From contig JAYVIR010000120.1 of assembly GCA_043770095.1 (NCBI GenBank), positions 1 to 64,000 on the forward strand: 64,000 nucleotides of DNA, given 5' to 3'. The notes beneath the pieces are model-generated. The model was not told the DNA's origin. It searched no databases and saw only the letters and a program-made list of their open reading frames with translations. Shown here one piece after another: positions 54,128 to 63,779 of this stretch (position 1 is the first letter of the stretch; every line of letters starts with the position of its first letter). Both the position numbers and the translations under genes were made by a program. This stretch comes from JBGSUZ01 sp043770095. Lineage in GTDB: Bacteria > Bacillota > Clostridia > Peptostreptococcales > Acidaminobacteraceae.

Positions 54128-54195
54128 ACAATTAGAGCGCTTTGCACAACGCTTTCATTAAGGTAATAAGTTCAATCTTTAATTCAACTTATATA
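54128..54195 (-). repeat. 68-bp dispersed repeat, copy B
   Basis: Same sequence as 15093-15160 at 66 of 68 positions, read on the minus strand. It begins right after the pcrA stop codon. One of the two differences makes a mismatch in the first hairpin; the other (C for T) keeps pairing with G in the second hairpin. Confidence 0.85.
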
Positions 54196-56436
54196 TTATT
54201 CTATAATTTCTAAGGGTGCAATGTTGAGATCCAACTGTTTGATGCCTTTGTTTTTAAAAGCAATGGTTGCCACAGAGCTTCCAGAGTCCTTTTTTATGGT
54301 GATGATGGTGCCTTCGCCAAAGATTTTATGCTTGACCTTAGAACCCATAGTGAGCTCGCTCGGACTGGTCATCGGTTTGGTGGTTGGCTGATTTGAAGAA
54401 GTGCCTATACCACCTCTTCCAGGGAAAGGTTTGCTATAATCGGCGTTATGGCCTTCGTATAAATCATCGCTAAAGCGATTGTATTTTCTTTGATAGCCAG
54501 ACGGCTTATCTTCATTTAAAGGCATTAGCAGTTCGCTCGGAATCTCAGCAATAAAGCGAGACGGCGCATTGGCGCTTGTTCGTCCGTAAAGCATGCGAGC
54601 ATGTGCATTTGTGATATAAAGTATTTCCTCAGCCCGTGTTATGCCCACATAGGCGAGACGCCTTTCTTCTTCCAAGTCTCCATCGCCATCTATGGCCCTT
54701 GCAGTTGGGAATATTTGTTCCTCAAGGCCAACCAAAAATACAATTGGATATTCCAGACCTTTTGCACTATGGAGGGTCATGAGGGTAACCAAATCTCCAT
54801 TTTCCTTAAGCCCGTCTATGTCTGACATTAAGCTGACCTCAGAAAGAAAGGCTTCAAGGCTTTGGTCTTCTGCCCTAACCTCAAACTGCTGAGCAACGGT
54901 TAACAATTCTTTGATATTTTCAAGTCTCGTGGTCGATTCGATGGTGTTCTCAGCCTTGAGTTCAGCCACATACCCCATTTTTTCGCCAATGGTTTCAATA
55001 ATTTCAGAAACTTTGAGATCTTCTTTGTCCTGTATAAACGGCATAAGCCCAGTCACAAAACTGAGAACGCCTTGCGCCGCTTTTGCAGAGACTAATTTCT
55101 CGTCCACCGCAACCATGGCCGCTTGAAGCGTATTGATGTTCCTGCTGATGCACAGATCTAAAATCGTCTCAATGGATTTTGCGCCAATGCCCCTCTTTGG
55201 GACGTTGATCATGCGCGTAAAACTGACTTCATCTCTAGGATTCTGTACCAATCTTAAATAGGCCATAATATTTTTAATTTCAAGGCGTTCGTAGAATTTA
55301 TGACCGCCAACGATATTATAACCGATGCCAGCCTTAAGTAGACCCTCCTCAATCGCACGAGACTGTGCATTGGTTCGGTAAAGGACGGCGAAGTCGCTAT
55401 AATTGCGTTTTTGTCCGTTGACAAGGCGTTCGATTTCTTCTGCGACAAAACGCGCTTCATCGTACTCTGATGCCGCACGATAGTATTTTATCGTTTCGCC
55501 CTCAGATTTCAGCGTCCATAGTGTCTTGTCTTTTCGCTCTGAGTTGTTTTCGATAACGCCATTGGCAGCATCTAGAATCACTTGCGTCGATCTATAATTC
55601 TGTTCAAGCTTAATAAAAGTTGCATTGTTGAAATCTTTTTCAAAGTCGCGTATATTGCGAATATCCGCACCTCTCCACCCGTAAATGGACTGATCGATGT
55701 CGCCAACCACGCAGATGTTGCCGTGATGAGAAGCGAGCATTTTGATCATTTTATACTGAACTTTATTGGTATCTTGATACTCGTCTACATGAATATATTG
55801 GAATTTACGCTGATAATAAGCTCTAATCTCAGGGTTCTTCTCGAGAAGATGAATCACCTGAATAAGCAAATCGTCGAAGTCCATGGCGTTATTTCTGACC
55901 AAAGTTTCTTGATACGTCTTATATACCTTTGCCACAGCAAGCGTAATGTAGTCTTTGCCCGTTTGAGCCGCATATTCCTCTGGACTTTGCATTTCATTTT
56001 TTGCTTGGCTGATTTGAGCTTGAATGGCCCTTGGCGGTAAGCGTTTATCGTCTATTTCATTTTTTTTAATGGCTTGGCGGATCACGGTCATTTGGTCGTC
56101 TCCGTCGTAAATGATAAAATCCTTGCTATAGCCAATTTGATCGGCATCTCTTCTGAGCATTTTTACGGCTATGCTATGGAAGGTACCCATCCACATAGCG
56201 CCAGAAATAGGGCCAATAATTCGCTCTACACGGCTAATCATTTCCTTGGAAGATTTGTTGGTAAACGTAAATGCCAAGATGTTGCTTGGAAAAACATTTT
56301 TATCTTCTATTAAGTGCGCGATTCGATGGGTCAACACTCTTGTCTTCCCAGAACCCGCTCCTGCCAAAATCAGCACAGGACCCTCTGTCGTCATTACAGC
56401 CAGGCGCTGTTCTTCATTGAGCATTGACAAATCCAT
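54196..56436 (-). CDS. pcrA: ATP-dependent DNA helicase PcrA/UvrD
   Basis: 746 residues, superfamily 1A 3'-5' helicase. Q motif NEEQRLAV, Walker A GAGSGKTRVLTHRI, motif II HVDEYQDTN, motif III GDIDQSIYGWRGA, motif V LMTLHSAKGLEYPIVF, motif VI EERRLAYVGITRA. The C-terminal tail (GSKVKHKIFGEGTI) is the Tudor-like domain that binds RNA polymerase. Acts in repair and replication fork clearing. LexA box at 56478-56489 in its promoter. Confidence 0.96.
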   Translation of the reverse strand: MDLSMLNEEQRLAVMTTEGPVLILAGAGSGKTRVLTHRIAHLIEDKNVFPSNILAFTFTNKSSKEMISRVERIIGPISGAMWMGTFHSIAVKMLRRDADQIGYSKDFIIYDGDDQMTVIRQAIKKNEIDDKRLPPRAIQAQISQAKNEMQSPEEYAAQTGKDYITLAVAKVYKTYQETLVRNNAMDFDDLLIQVIHLLEKNPEIRAYYQRKFQYIHVDEYQDTNKVQYKMIKMLASHHGNICVVGDIDQSIYGWRGADIRNIRDFEKDFNNATFIKLEQNYRSTQVILDAANGVIENNSERKDKTLWTLKSEGETIKYYRAASEYDEARFVAEEIERLVNGQKRNYSDFAVLYRTNAQSRAIEEGLLKAGIGYNIVGGHKFYERLEIKNIMAYLRLVQNPRDEVSFTRMINVPKRGIGAKSIETILDLCISRNINTLQAAMVAVDEKLVSAKAAQGVLSFVTGLMPFIQDKEDLKVSEIIETIGEKMGYVAELKAENTIESTTRLENIKELLTVAQQFEVRAEDQSLEAFLSEVSLMSDIDGLKENGDLVTLMTLHSAKGLEYPIVFLVGLEEQIFPTARAIDGDGDLEEERRLAYVGITRAEEILYITNAHARMLYGRTSANAPSRFIAEIPSELLMPLNEDKPSGYQRKYNRFSDDLYEGHNADYSKPFPGRGGIGTSSNQPTTKPMTSPSELTMGSKVKHKIFGEGTIITIKKDSGSSVATIAFKNKGIKQLDLNIAPLEIIE

Positions 56437-56477
56437 ATAAAAATCCTCCTAGATATACGTGGTTCAGCGTTTTTTAA

Positions 56478-56489
56478 GAACGTACGTTC
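56478..56489. promoter_or_regulatory. LexA (SOS) box upstream of pcrA
   Basis: GAAC-GTAC-GTTC, a perfect palindrome that fits the Gram-positive LexA consensus GAAC-N4-GTTC, 42 bp upstream of the pcrA start and just downstream of a TAAAAT -10-like word (minus strand). Bound LexA would cover the transcription start. Confidence 0.75.
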
Positions 56490-56510
56490 CTCTTATTTTA
56501 TCACAAAAAC

Positions 56511-56545
56511 GCAAAAAGGTCATCTCTGCTGAAACGACCTTTTGC
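56511..56545 (-). terminator. Terminator after the endonuclease/exonuclease/phosphatase gene
   Basis: GCAAAAAGGTC (56511-56521) pairs with GACCTTTTGC (56536-56545); a T-rich run follows on the minus strand. It insulates the pcrA promoter. Confidence 0.75.
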
Positions 56546-56602
56546 CTACCTTTATTATTTTAGTCACGATCATTAACTTGAATCTTTAGTGCACAGGAAT
56601 GC

Positions 56603-57655
56603 TTAAAAACCAATTTTAATCGTTACCGGCTGATGGTCTGAATTTTCATAGCCGAGTTTCGTGCCTTTAATTTCTAATACCTTTACATTTGGAGAAACCA
56701 AAAACCCATCAATGATTGTTTCGAACGATTCACCTTCAACATAAGATTTTTGAAGAGATCTTACGGTATTTACATTTTCATCGAAAATCATTTTAAAGCC
56801 TGTTTCTTTGAGTATGGTCGAAGGAAGAATAGCTACCCACGACGGCATTTTACCGATGATTTTAGATTCTAATTTTTCAGATAAAATATGATTCCAGTCA
56901 CCGCCGACAACCACATAATTATCCTCTTTTTTATACAAACCCTGCAAATGTTTGCTCAGCCAGTCAATTTGCTTTGCTCGAATCTCGCCGCCTTTATCAA
57001 AAGCTGACAAATGGATGTTAATAAGAATTAACTGCTTCCCATTACTCAGTTGATAAGTATTTTGCATCACACATCGCTTCAAATCAAAATATCGCTTAGG
57101 AATGGGTTCATCTCCCGGTAGCGTGTAACGGATTGAACTCTCATAATCCGCTTTGCTCAAAGTCAGAATACCACTTTTAACGGTTCCCATTGGTTTAAGT
57201 AACGGCACAGGCACCCAGTTGGCTCTATAATTGTAGGCAAAACTTGCATTATATCCGAGGAGAGCATTCGTCACTTTGTCAATTTCATCTATTTCATAGC
57301 TTCTGTCCGCCCACCTGTCGACTTCTTGAAGCAAATAGACATCTGATTTTTTTGCCTTTAAAAACGTCATAATCGCATTCAAATTTTCAGTAGTCTTCTC
57401 TTTACTAAGCGATCGCGATGAAGTGCCGCCATCCATAAAGAAATTCTGTCCCTTGTCTAAGCCCGCATAGCCGATATTATAAGTCGTAATTTCAAGCGGC
57501 TTAGAAATATTCAAAACTTTTCCATTTCTAATGAGTGAGATGCTATCTTCAACTTCCGCAGGCCGATAATCCGTTACAACGCTATATAAAAGGAAAAGGA
57601 CCACAATTAACAGAGGCAATAGAATGAATAATAATAACCATTTGAGGTATTTCAT
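56603..57655 (-). CDS. Membrane-anchored endonuclease/exonuclease/phosphatase family protein
   Basis: 350 residues: N-terminal membrane helix (LLLFILLPLLIVVLFLL), then the DNase I-like fold with TTYNIGYAG, LLQEVDRWADRS (metal Glu), INIHLSAFDKGG, VVGGDWNH and the final NSDHQPV. The active site faces outside. Members act on DNA, sphingomyelin or inositol phosphates; substrate unknown. It follows asnA after 76 bp on the same strand. Confidence 0.88.
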   Translation of the reverse strand: MKYLKWLLLFILLPLLIVVLFLLYSVVTDYRPAEVEDSISLIRNGKVLNISKPLEITTYNIGYAGLDKGQNFFMDGGTSSRSLSKEKTTENLNAIMTFLKAKKSDVYLLQEVDRWADRSYEIDEIDKVTNALLGYNASFAYNYRANWVPVPLLKPMGTVKSGILTLSKADYESSIRYTLPGDEPIPKRYFDLKRCVMQNTYQLSNGKQLILINIHLSAFDKGGEIRAKQIDWLSKHLQGLYKKEDNYVVVGGDWNHILSEKLESKIIGKMPSWVAILPSTILKETGFKMIFDENVNTVRSLQKSYVEGESFETIIDGFLVSPNVKVLEIKGTKLGYENSDHQPVTIKIGF

Positions 57656-57731
57656 ATAACCCTCCCAAAAGTATCTTTTCCTCTATTATAGCGTTTCTAT
57701 AGACTTGCGCCTATACCCGCTTCACAAAATT

Positions 57732-58751
57732 TTATAATAAGAAAATGTTTTCTAACACACACGCCTCATGTATTTCATCTGACCAGATAGACGATTGAAC
57801 TTCGCCGATATGGGCTTTTTTGAGGAAAAACATACAAATTCTTGACTGTCCAATCCCGCCGCCAATCGTATAAGGCAGTTCCTTTTGAGCAACCATTTTA
57901 TGGAATGGGTATTCCATGCGCTCTGGACATTTTGCTTTCTCTAATTGACTCGCAAGCGCCTTTTCATCGACTCGAATGCCCATTGAAGAGAGTTCAAACG
58001 CCATTTCAAGCGTTGAGTTCCAAAATAAGATGTCACCGTTTAACGACCAATCGTCATAGTCAGGCGCTCTGCCATCGTGTGGCTCTCCGTGGCTGAGTTG
58101 ATCGCCTATTTTCATGAGGAACACAGCACCTTTATCTTTTGTAATCATGTTTTCACGCTCTTTGGCAGTTTTATCTGGATAGAGTGCTAGAAGTTCCTCT
58201 GAGGTAATGAAGAATATTTTTTCTGGAAGTTCTGGCGTCATCATAGGATATAAAGCGTGTACGTGCGCTTCAGTTGTTTTGAAAACACTGTATATACGTG
58301 TCACAATATCTCTTAACTTTGCTTCATGTCTGTCTTCCCTTGCGATGATTTTTTCCCAATCCCATTGATCCACATATATTGAATGAAGCTGATCCATATC
58401 TTCATCTCTGCGGATGGCGTTCATATCTGTATAGAGACCTTCGCTGAGTTTAAATCCATATCTATGAAGTGCCATACGTTTCCACTTTGCTAACGAATGG
58501 ACAATTTCTGCGTTTTTACCAATGGCTTTGACATCAAAACTAACGGGTCTCTCAACACCGTTTAGGTTGTCGTTTAGTCCGGTTTCAGGTCTTACAAAAA
58601 GTGGCGCTGATACGCGAGTGAGGTTGAGGGCTTTAGCCAAGTTGGTTTCAAAGCAATCTTTTAATTGTTTGATGGCAATTTCAGTTTCTAAGATGCTCAG
58701 TGGTGATTGGTAAGGTTTCTTCATCATTTTCATTGATTTTACAGCGCTCAT
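57732..58751 (-). CDS. asnA: Aspartate-ammonia ligase
   Basis: Ammonia-dependent asparagine synthetase, class II aaRS-like, about 340 residues from ATG 58751 (RBS GAGGAGGG). SPLSILETEIAIKQLKDCFE, LNGVERPVSFDVK, DQWDWEK, GGGIGQSRICMFFLKK are family motifs. Makes Asn from Asp and ammonia with ATP. Its expression is under an Asn-specific T-box. Confidence 0.95.
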   Translation of the reverse strand: MSAVKSMKMMKKPYQSPLSILETEIAIKQLKDCFETNLAKALNLTRVSAPLFVRPETGLNDNLNGVERPVSFDVKAIGKNAEIVHSLAKWKRMALHRYGFKLSEGLYTDMNAIRRDEDMDQLHSIYVDQWDWEKIIAREDRHEAKLRDIVTRIYSVFKTTEAHVHALYPMMTPELPEKIFFITSEELLALYPDKTAKERENMITKDKGAVFLMKIGDQLSHGEPHDGRAPDYDDWSLNGDILFWNSTLEMAFELSSMGIRVDEKALASQLEKAKCPERMEYPFHKMVAQKELPYTIGGGIGQSRICMFFLKKAHIGEVQSSIWSDEIHEACVLENIFLL

Positions 58752-58829
58752 ATTTAAGCCCTCCTCATAATATATGGTCACGGGTTTTCCCCAACCGTTG
58801 ACTTGATTTGACTAACTTTGACTTCATTC

Positions 58830-59176
58830 AAAAACAAAAAAGACCTCTCATCCCTCTCCAATTGGAGAAAAGGGACGAAAGGTCTAAACTTTCGCGGTAC
58901 CACCCTTGTTAATTAGCCTAAAGGCTAACTCACTTCCGTCTAGTACAAATCTAGTCCATTGCTTCGAAGCACACACGCGCTCAATGTCTAATCGATACCA
59001 GCCCCTCGCTAACGGTTGGGTTCCGTTCAAGTCTACTCAGCAACTGCCTTTCGGTTGAAAGCTCAAGGATGTTCTTCATAAAAACGTATGTACTGGACTT
59101 TCACCGCCGCCAGCTCTCTAAGACACAATATTTTTACTACTCTTCCCGTCAAAGCCATTTCAAATATGAATGATTT
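58830..59176 (-). ncRNA. T-box leader, specifier AAC (Asn)
   Basis: Untranslated leader of asnA. It carries the T-box sequence (AAGGGTGGTACCGCG, complementary to 58893-58907), a terminator (58841-58885) and a stem I region with AGAGAG and a GGUG-type distal loop. The specifier loop reads GAAG-AAC-AUCCUUGAGC; aligned by eye to the glyQS specifier loop the codon is AAC, at 59073-59071, matching tRNA-Asn. Uncharged tRNA-Asn would favour read-through. Confidence 0.88.
58841..58885 (-). terminator. T-box terminator of asnA
   Basis: Long stem AGACCTTTC...GAGAGGTCT with AATT loop at the centre; the minus strand continues with TTTTTTG. The antiterminator is formed by the T-box sequence upstream. Confidence 0.85.
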
Positions 59177-59182
59177 GTAACA

Positions 59183-59211
59183 ACTATACCCTCGACAGAC
59201 TATTCTGTCAA
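59183..59211 (-). promoter_or_regulatory. Promoter of the asnA T-box leader
   Basis: Minus-strand TTGACA (59211-59206), 17 bp, TATAGT (59188-59183). Near-consensus sigma-A promoter that starts the T-box leader about 8 bp later. Confidence 0.85.
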
Positions 59212-59243
59212 GACTAAATTTGAATTTTGGTATACAAGTTTTT

Positions 59244-59747
59244 CTATAGATACAAACTGATCATCAAACCTTTAAGTTCTCCGACTTTGCTCAAAATACT
59301 GATGTGTTTAGATTCTTTTTGAAGCACCAAATCTGTGAGTTGTAATAATTTTTCATCAATATTTTCAACCGTTCTTAAAACCTTTGTGCGCCCTGCACGT
59401 CCATAACCACGCTTTTCAGCCACCTTAAGACCAAAATCAACGGCTTCTTCAATAAAAGATTTCACCAAATTCTTATAGGCAAACAAAGATTCAACCGTCC
59501 GATTTTCAACCAAATCTCTACCTTTTCGATCGACTTCATCCAACAATTCTTGAAGCAATTGCCTGCGGCGTTCGTCGTCATTTTCACCTGCAAGAACTTC
59601 CTGAAACGTGATTCTGCCTATAGCTGGCGTCTCAGTCTTCACCGTTGTTCGGCTTGTCTGTCCCATCCCAGATGCCTTTTTCACTTTCAAATTACTACTC
59701 ACACTAGCAGCCCCTTTATCGTTTGGAGTCTTCTTCAACTTTTTCAA
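59244..59747 (-). CDS. YaaR family protein (DUF327)
   Basis: 167 residues, YaaR/DUF327: LLDEVDRKGRDLVENRTVESLFAYKNLVKSFIEEAV with helical core and RRTVENIDEKL-like ending. Function unknown in the family; the gene usually sits near flagellar genes. It overlaps the FlhB-C-like gene by about 30 nt and follows the DUF6240-like gene in the same direction. Confidence 0.88.
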   Translation of the reverse strand: MKKLKKTPNDKGAASVSSNLKVKKASGMGQTSRTTVKTETPAIGRITFQEVLAGENDDERRRQLLQELLDEVDRKGRDLVENRTVESLFAYKNLVKSFIEEAVDFGLKVAEKRGYGRAGRTKVLRTVENIDEKLLQLTDLVLQKESKHISILSKVGELKGLMISLYL

Positions 59748-59973
59748 TTAAACGCACTAAAGATGATACGACGGCGAACATTTGAGGTGGCATTTTATGT
59801 CTCAAATCTGAGCCCACCAAGCCTTTCACAGTCGATTTTTCCTGTAGCGGTTCACATTGTTCCTGCGCTCTTTCAATTAACTCATCTACAAGTGCATCTG
59901 GTTGACTTAATTCTGTTTTCTCATAATTGGCTTGTTCTGTCAAATAAGCATTTAGACCTCTGTCTCTAGTCAT
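59716..59973 (-). CDS. FlhB C-terminal-like protein
   Basis: 85 residues resembling the cytoplasmic FlhB-like (YlqH) proteins: LVDELIERAQEQCEPL and KMPPQMFAVVSSLVRLIEKV match their conserved helices. The autocleavage NPTH motif is absent, as in other stand-alone forms. It overlaps the DUF6240-like gene by 4 nt and yaaR by about 30 nt. Possible role in switching or handling flagellar export substrates. Confidence 0.75.
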   Translation of the reverse strand: MTRDRGLNAYLTEQANYEKTELSQPDALVDELIERAQEQCEPLQEKSTVKGLVGSDLRHKMPPQMFAVVSSLVRLIEKVEEDSKR

Positions 59974-62288
59974 ATTCTGAGTTCAAACCCCTTTCTCGAT
60001 GTTAAATTGTCATTATTAATGTCCAAAGTATCTTCTTTTGATGCTTTAACGTCAACTTTAGGCAGTTCGCTCGGCACTTGCTTGATATTGTCAAAAGGCA
60101 CATAGCGAATATCGCCAGGATTGTATCCGATTTCTTTTAATTCTTCTAAAATTTCTTGTGCGAAAGGTTCAATAACCTTCATAATTTGATCCGATTCATT
60201 GCTAACGCTAATTGAGAGTTGCTTTTGATTGGATTGAATGCGGATGCCCGTTTCACCATATTGCTTCAAATCAATCAAAAAATACATGCTGCAATTTTCC
60301 CAGTCCATTTTTTGAACATCTTTTCTAGCCTTTACATAAAGCTTCATCTGGTTTAAATCTTCTCCTAATTTAATAGGCAAATTGAAAAACAAACTTTGGC
60401 TGTCACTTTGCACTTCGGGTTTGTTCAGCAGTTGCTGTCCTGTCAATTGGCTGAGTCCTTTTTCAATCGATTTTATCAGGTGCTGATTGTCCTCTTGATT
60501 CTCTGCGGATAATTTGAGCAAAATTTGTTTGAGGTTTGACTTCGTGTCGTCATTTTTAACAACAGATTCTGTTGAAAACACAGCGTCCATTAATTCAACT
60601 TCATGATTAAGCCCCATGCTCCTCATCAGATCAAGTACGCCTTTGGCGCCCGAGCCCATTTTAGAAGCTTTTTGCATTAGGTCATTTTGCTCAACGCCTA
60701 CAGCACTCTGAGCTTTTTCTTTTAAAAGCACTTGTACTTTTTCTTTGGAAGGCTCAAACAGCAATTTGTCCATTTTTTTCTTAATATCCTTCAAACATTG
60801 AATGGCTTCATCGGGATTCGTTTTTGCCAGTTGACCCACCTTCTGCAAATCGGACGAGAGACCCACTAGTTTGCGCTCTGTTTTCATATCCGTATATAAA
60901 GTCAAATCTGATTGCATGATCAAGTGATCTAATTTTTCTGCAACTTTTACAGCAATTTCTGCAAGGTTTCGAGCGCTAGGTTTTTCAAGTGTGTTGTTAA
61001 TCGCGTCTAACGTCTCTTTTTTAAATTGATCAAAGGTTTTTTTCACCTCAACCATACGCACCGTTACTTCAGTGACCAAATACGTTTTGAGGCTATGCGA
61101 TTCAAAAAGTGTTTGAACGTCCGCTTGCCCATAGGCACTCATAAGACCCGATAATGCATCTTCCAGCACTGATTCCAATTGGTTTAAAAAGTCCGTAGGG
61201 CTACTTAAATTTTGAGCCTCATCACTTTTAACTACTTCAGCAGAATCATCTTTTGAAGTCGCTTCTTGTGCTGCATCTTCTAAATTAGTCTTTTGTACCA
61301 CATCTTGCGAAACAATACTTTCAGGCGTCTTCATATTCGCTGTTTTTTCTGATCCTTGATTATTGATAGGCAGCGTATTTTTCAACACGTTCCCAAGGGT
61401 TCCATCGCTTATGGGTTGTTCACTGAAACGCTGAGATTTGCCTTTTTCAGCGCTTGCTTTTTTACCGCTATCAGATGCCCAAGAAAGTTCTTTGGTTAAT
61501 TCCACCAAATTTTCAAGACCTTCGACAGGCGTTTGCACATTCATTTTAATTTTAACAAGACTTATTTTAATTTTGCCTTCTAAAACCATAAGCGTTTCTA
61601 GTAAATTTTGTGGCGCCGTTGCATTTTTTTCGCTGAGCTTCTTAAGCACGTCGCTGGTGAATTTAGTGATTTCTTTGCCTTGCTGCTCTGACAAGATTGA
61701 CCCGACAGATTGTCCTGAAAGGAGCTTATTACCAATTTCTACAGATTCTTCTTCTGTAAAACCCATTTCTTTTATGGCCGCATAGACTTGTTTTTTAAGT
61801 GCCTCAGGCAATTTTTTAATGGCTTCGGAGACCTCTTCAGAAATGACTTTAGAAACAACTTCTGGAGCAGCATCTTCACTCACTTTAATGCCCTCTGCCT
61901 CGGAATACTCTTCGCCTAACAAGGACGCCATTGCCATGGTTTCATTGCCCTGGTCGTTGAGTGCGTTGTGAATGTCCGTCAGATTAGATTCTGTAATTTC
62001 AACGCCTTTAGCGCTTGCAACTTGAACCGTCAACAATTTATTTTCAGCACTGCCAGACATTTTCTCCAAAAAACTTTGAGTCTGCTGCATCGTCGTTTTC
62101 GTTGGTTCATTTTGAGAACTTTTATAAATGCGATAGGCTGCTTGCATTTCTGCACTCGAAGAAACGCCCATCTCTTTTAATTGACTGCTATAGCCATTAG
62201 ATTGGGCGCTCAACATTTTTTCGTTTTTTGCAGACGATGCCTCGCCATTTATTTTATTTATATTTTGTAAATACGGATTGATTTTCAT
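59970..62288 (-). CDS. DUF6240 / hook-length-control-like protein
   Basis: 772 residues from ATG 62288, after GAGGTGAGG; the frame is open to 62414 but that part lies in HPr-gene-adjacent spacer and lacks a ribosome binding site. Low-complexity helical protein rich in Glu, Lys, Gln and Ser with several helix-forming blocks, and a C-terminal beta-rich domain (MDWENCSMYFLIDLKQYGETGIRI) similar to the FliK C terminus. It is translationally coupled to the FlhB-like protein. Function inferred only. Confidence 0.75.
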   Translation of the reverse strand: MKINPYLQNINKINGEASSAKNEKMLSAQSNGYSSQLKEMGVSSSAEMQAAYRIYKSSQNEPTKTTMQQTQSFLEKMSGSAENKLLTVQVASAKGVEITESNLTDIHNALNDQGNETMAMASLLGEEYSEAEGIKVSEDAAPEVVSKVISEEVSEAIKKLPEALKKQVYAAIKEMGFTEEESVEIGNKLLSGQSVGSILSEQQGKEITKFTSDVLKKLSEKNATAPQNLLETLMVLEGKIKISLVKIKMNVQTPVEGLENLVELTKELSWASDSGKKASAEKGKSQRFSEQPISDGTLGNVLKNTLPINNQGSEKTANMKTPESIVSQDVVQKTNLEDAAQEATSKDDSAEVVKSDEAQNLSSPTDFLNQLESVLEDALSGLMSAYGQADVQTLFESHSLKTYLVTEVTVRMVEVKKTFDQFKKETLDAINNTLEKPSARNLAEIAVKVAEKLDHLIMQSDLTLYTDMKTERKLVGLSSDLQKVGQLAKTNPDEAIQCLKDIKKKMDKLLFEPSKEKVQVLLKEKAQSAVGVEQNDLMQKASKMGSGAKGVLDLMRSMGLNHEVELMDAVFSTESVVKNDDTKSNLKQILLKLSAENQEDNQHLIKSIEKGLSQLTGQQLLNKPEVQSDSQSLFFNLPIKLGEDLNQMKLYVKARKDVQKMDWENCSMYFLIDLKQYGETGIRIQSNQKQLSISVSNESDQIMKVIEPFAQEILEELKEIGYNPGDIRYVPFDNIKQVPSELPKVDVKASKEDTLDINNDNLTSRKGFELRI

Positions 62289-62349
62289 GAACCTCACCTC
62301 ACTGACTTTATCGGTAAATTCGAAAAAAGCTTGAGGTATTTCGGTTATT

Positions 62350-62595
62350 TTATTCGCTAAGTTCCAGTAAAAATTGATAAAGAGACTCCGCAACAACTTC
62401 ATCAGGACATTCAATCGTAAGCTGAGTGCCTTTGGTGACGCCCATGCTCATAAGCCCCATAATGCTCTTTGCGTTATACGGAACGCCCTCTTTGACCAAG
62501 TAAACTTCTCCTGCCACATCCTTGACCATATTCATAATTTGACTGCACGGCCTTGCATGAAGACCGCTTTCATTTTGAATGATGACTGTTTTCAT
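62350..62595 (-). CDS. HPr-like phosphocarrier protein
   Basis: 81 residues, HPr fold. His13 in ESGLHARP matches the PTS-phosphorylated His15; Ser44 in NAKSIMGLMSMG matches the regulatory Ser46. Could be HPr itself or a paralogue; no other pts genes are adjacent. Independent start with AGGGGGC upstream. Confidence 0.9.
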   Translation of the reverse strand: MKTVIIQNESGLHARPCSQIMNMVKDVAGEVYLVKEGVPYNAKSIMGLMSMGVTKGTQLTIECPDEVVAESLYQFLLELSE

Positions 62596-62603
62596 AGTGC
62601 CCC

Positions 62604-63779
62604 CTATTGATACTGTTCCTCTGTCATCATAAGTTTGACAAACCCAATACCTAGAAAGACAATCGCCATGCTCATCAATACCACTAGAAGCGGTAATACC
62701 GATGTTAGGCTTTCACCTCTGCTTAACTTCGTCATGGCTTTCACGGCATAGGTGTGCGGAATTACTTTGCTAAGACCAATCAAGACTGGGTTAGTCACCA
62801 AATCGATTGGCCATAAGCAACCGCCAAGCATACCAAAAGCTGTGAGTGCAACCGATGTCAGAGCGCTAACTTGTTGCATGCTCTTTGCCACTGCTGATAG
62901 AAAGATTCCAAATCCAGACATCGCCAGACAGAAAATGGTGCCTGCTAAAAACATGGTCATTTCATTTCCGCCAAAGTCGACTTTAAAGAGATACGCGCCT
63001 GCAAACAAGACAAGCGCCATTTGCACCATGCCCAAAATCCAAGAGACTAATAGATTTCCAATGATCATGCCCAATTTTGACGACGGTGAAATGAGCAACC
63101 GCTGCCAGGTGTTTAACTTGCGTTCTTCAAGAATGTCCGCTGCGCCAAATACGGCCGAATAAGAGACGAAAAAGATGATAAAGCCGATCACACTGTGCAT
63201 TAATGCCTCATTTTTATTGGCCTTGCTCTGATCTTCTGAAGCTTTAAGCGAAATCGCTATTTTAGTTTCACTATTATGCCTGAGTTTATCATAAGTCTCT
63301 TGGTAAACCTTCTCAAAATTTTGCCCCTTTGCCACTGCCTGTTTGGAAACCGTCTCGCTGATGAGATGCCAATCCTTCATTTGATTGTACCTGTTGAGAA
63401 TCAATGGCTTCAAAACTATAATCTCTGCATCGGACTTAACGCTCATTAGGCTTAGGAGAGGCTCTGCGTCCGTTTTTACACGTTCTTCAAAGCCCTTTTC
63501 AATGGTCAGCATCGCGAGGCTCTTGCCTTCTTTGACCATTTCCTTGCCTTTATCAACTTCCATTAATTGATACTGGTGACTCTTATCACTTTCTAATGCA
63601 CTGACAATTTTTTTCGAAAGCGGGCTTTGGTCTAAGTCGCTTATCAGCACTTGTGGTTTATAACTGCCTCCAAAGCCGCCAAAGGCAAAGATCATCATGA
63701 GTGAAATACCCGACATGACCAGCATCATTTTAAGACTGTTACGCTGCATCCAAAGTTTTCGTTTGAGTATGTGCCACAT
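62604..63779 (-). CDS. ABC-2 type permease
   Basis: 391 residues. One N-terminal helix, a large outer region of about 150 residues, then five helices with the ABC2_membrane_3 layout (YAVKAMTKLSRGESL near the end). RBS GGAGGTGAAA. Probably pairs with the overlapping upstream permease gene; the ATPase must lie beyond the window. Confidence 0.88.
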   Translation of the reverse strand: MWHILKRKLWMQRNSLKMMLVMSGISLMMIFAFGGFGGSYKPQVLISDLDQSPLSKKIVSALESDKSHQYQLMEVDKGKEMVKEGKSLAMLTIEKGFEERVKTDAEPLLSLMSVKSDAEIIVLKPLILNRYNQMKDWHLISETVSKQAVAKGQNFEKVYQETYDKLRHNSETKIAISLKASEDQSKANKNEALMHSVIGFIIFFVSYSAVFGAADILEERKLNTWQRLLISPSSKLGMIIGNLLVSWILGMVQMALVLFAGAYLFKVDFGGNEMTMFLAGTIFCLAMSGFGIFLSAVAKSMQQVSALTSVALTAFGMLGGCLWPIDLVTNPVLIGLSKVIPHTYAVKAMTKLSRGESLTSVLPLLVVLMSMAIVFLGIGFVKLMMTEEQYQ

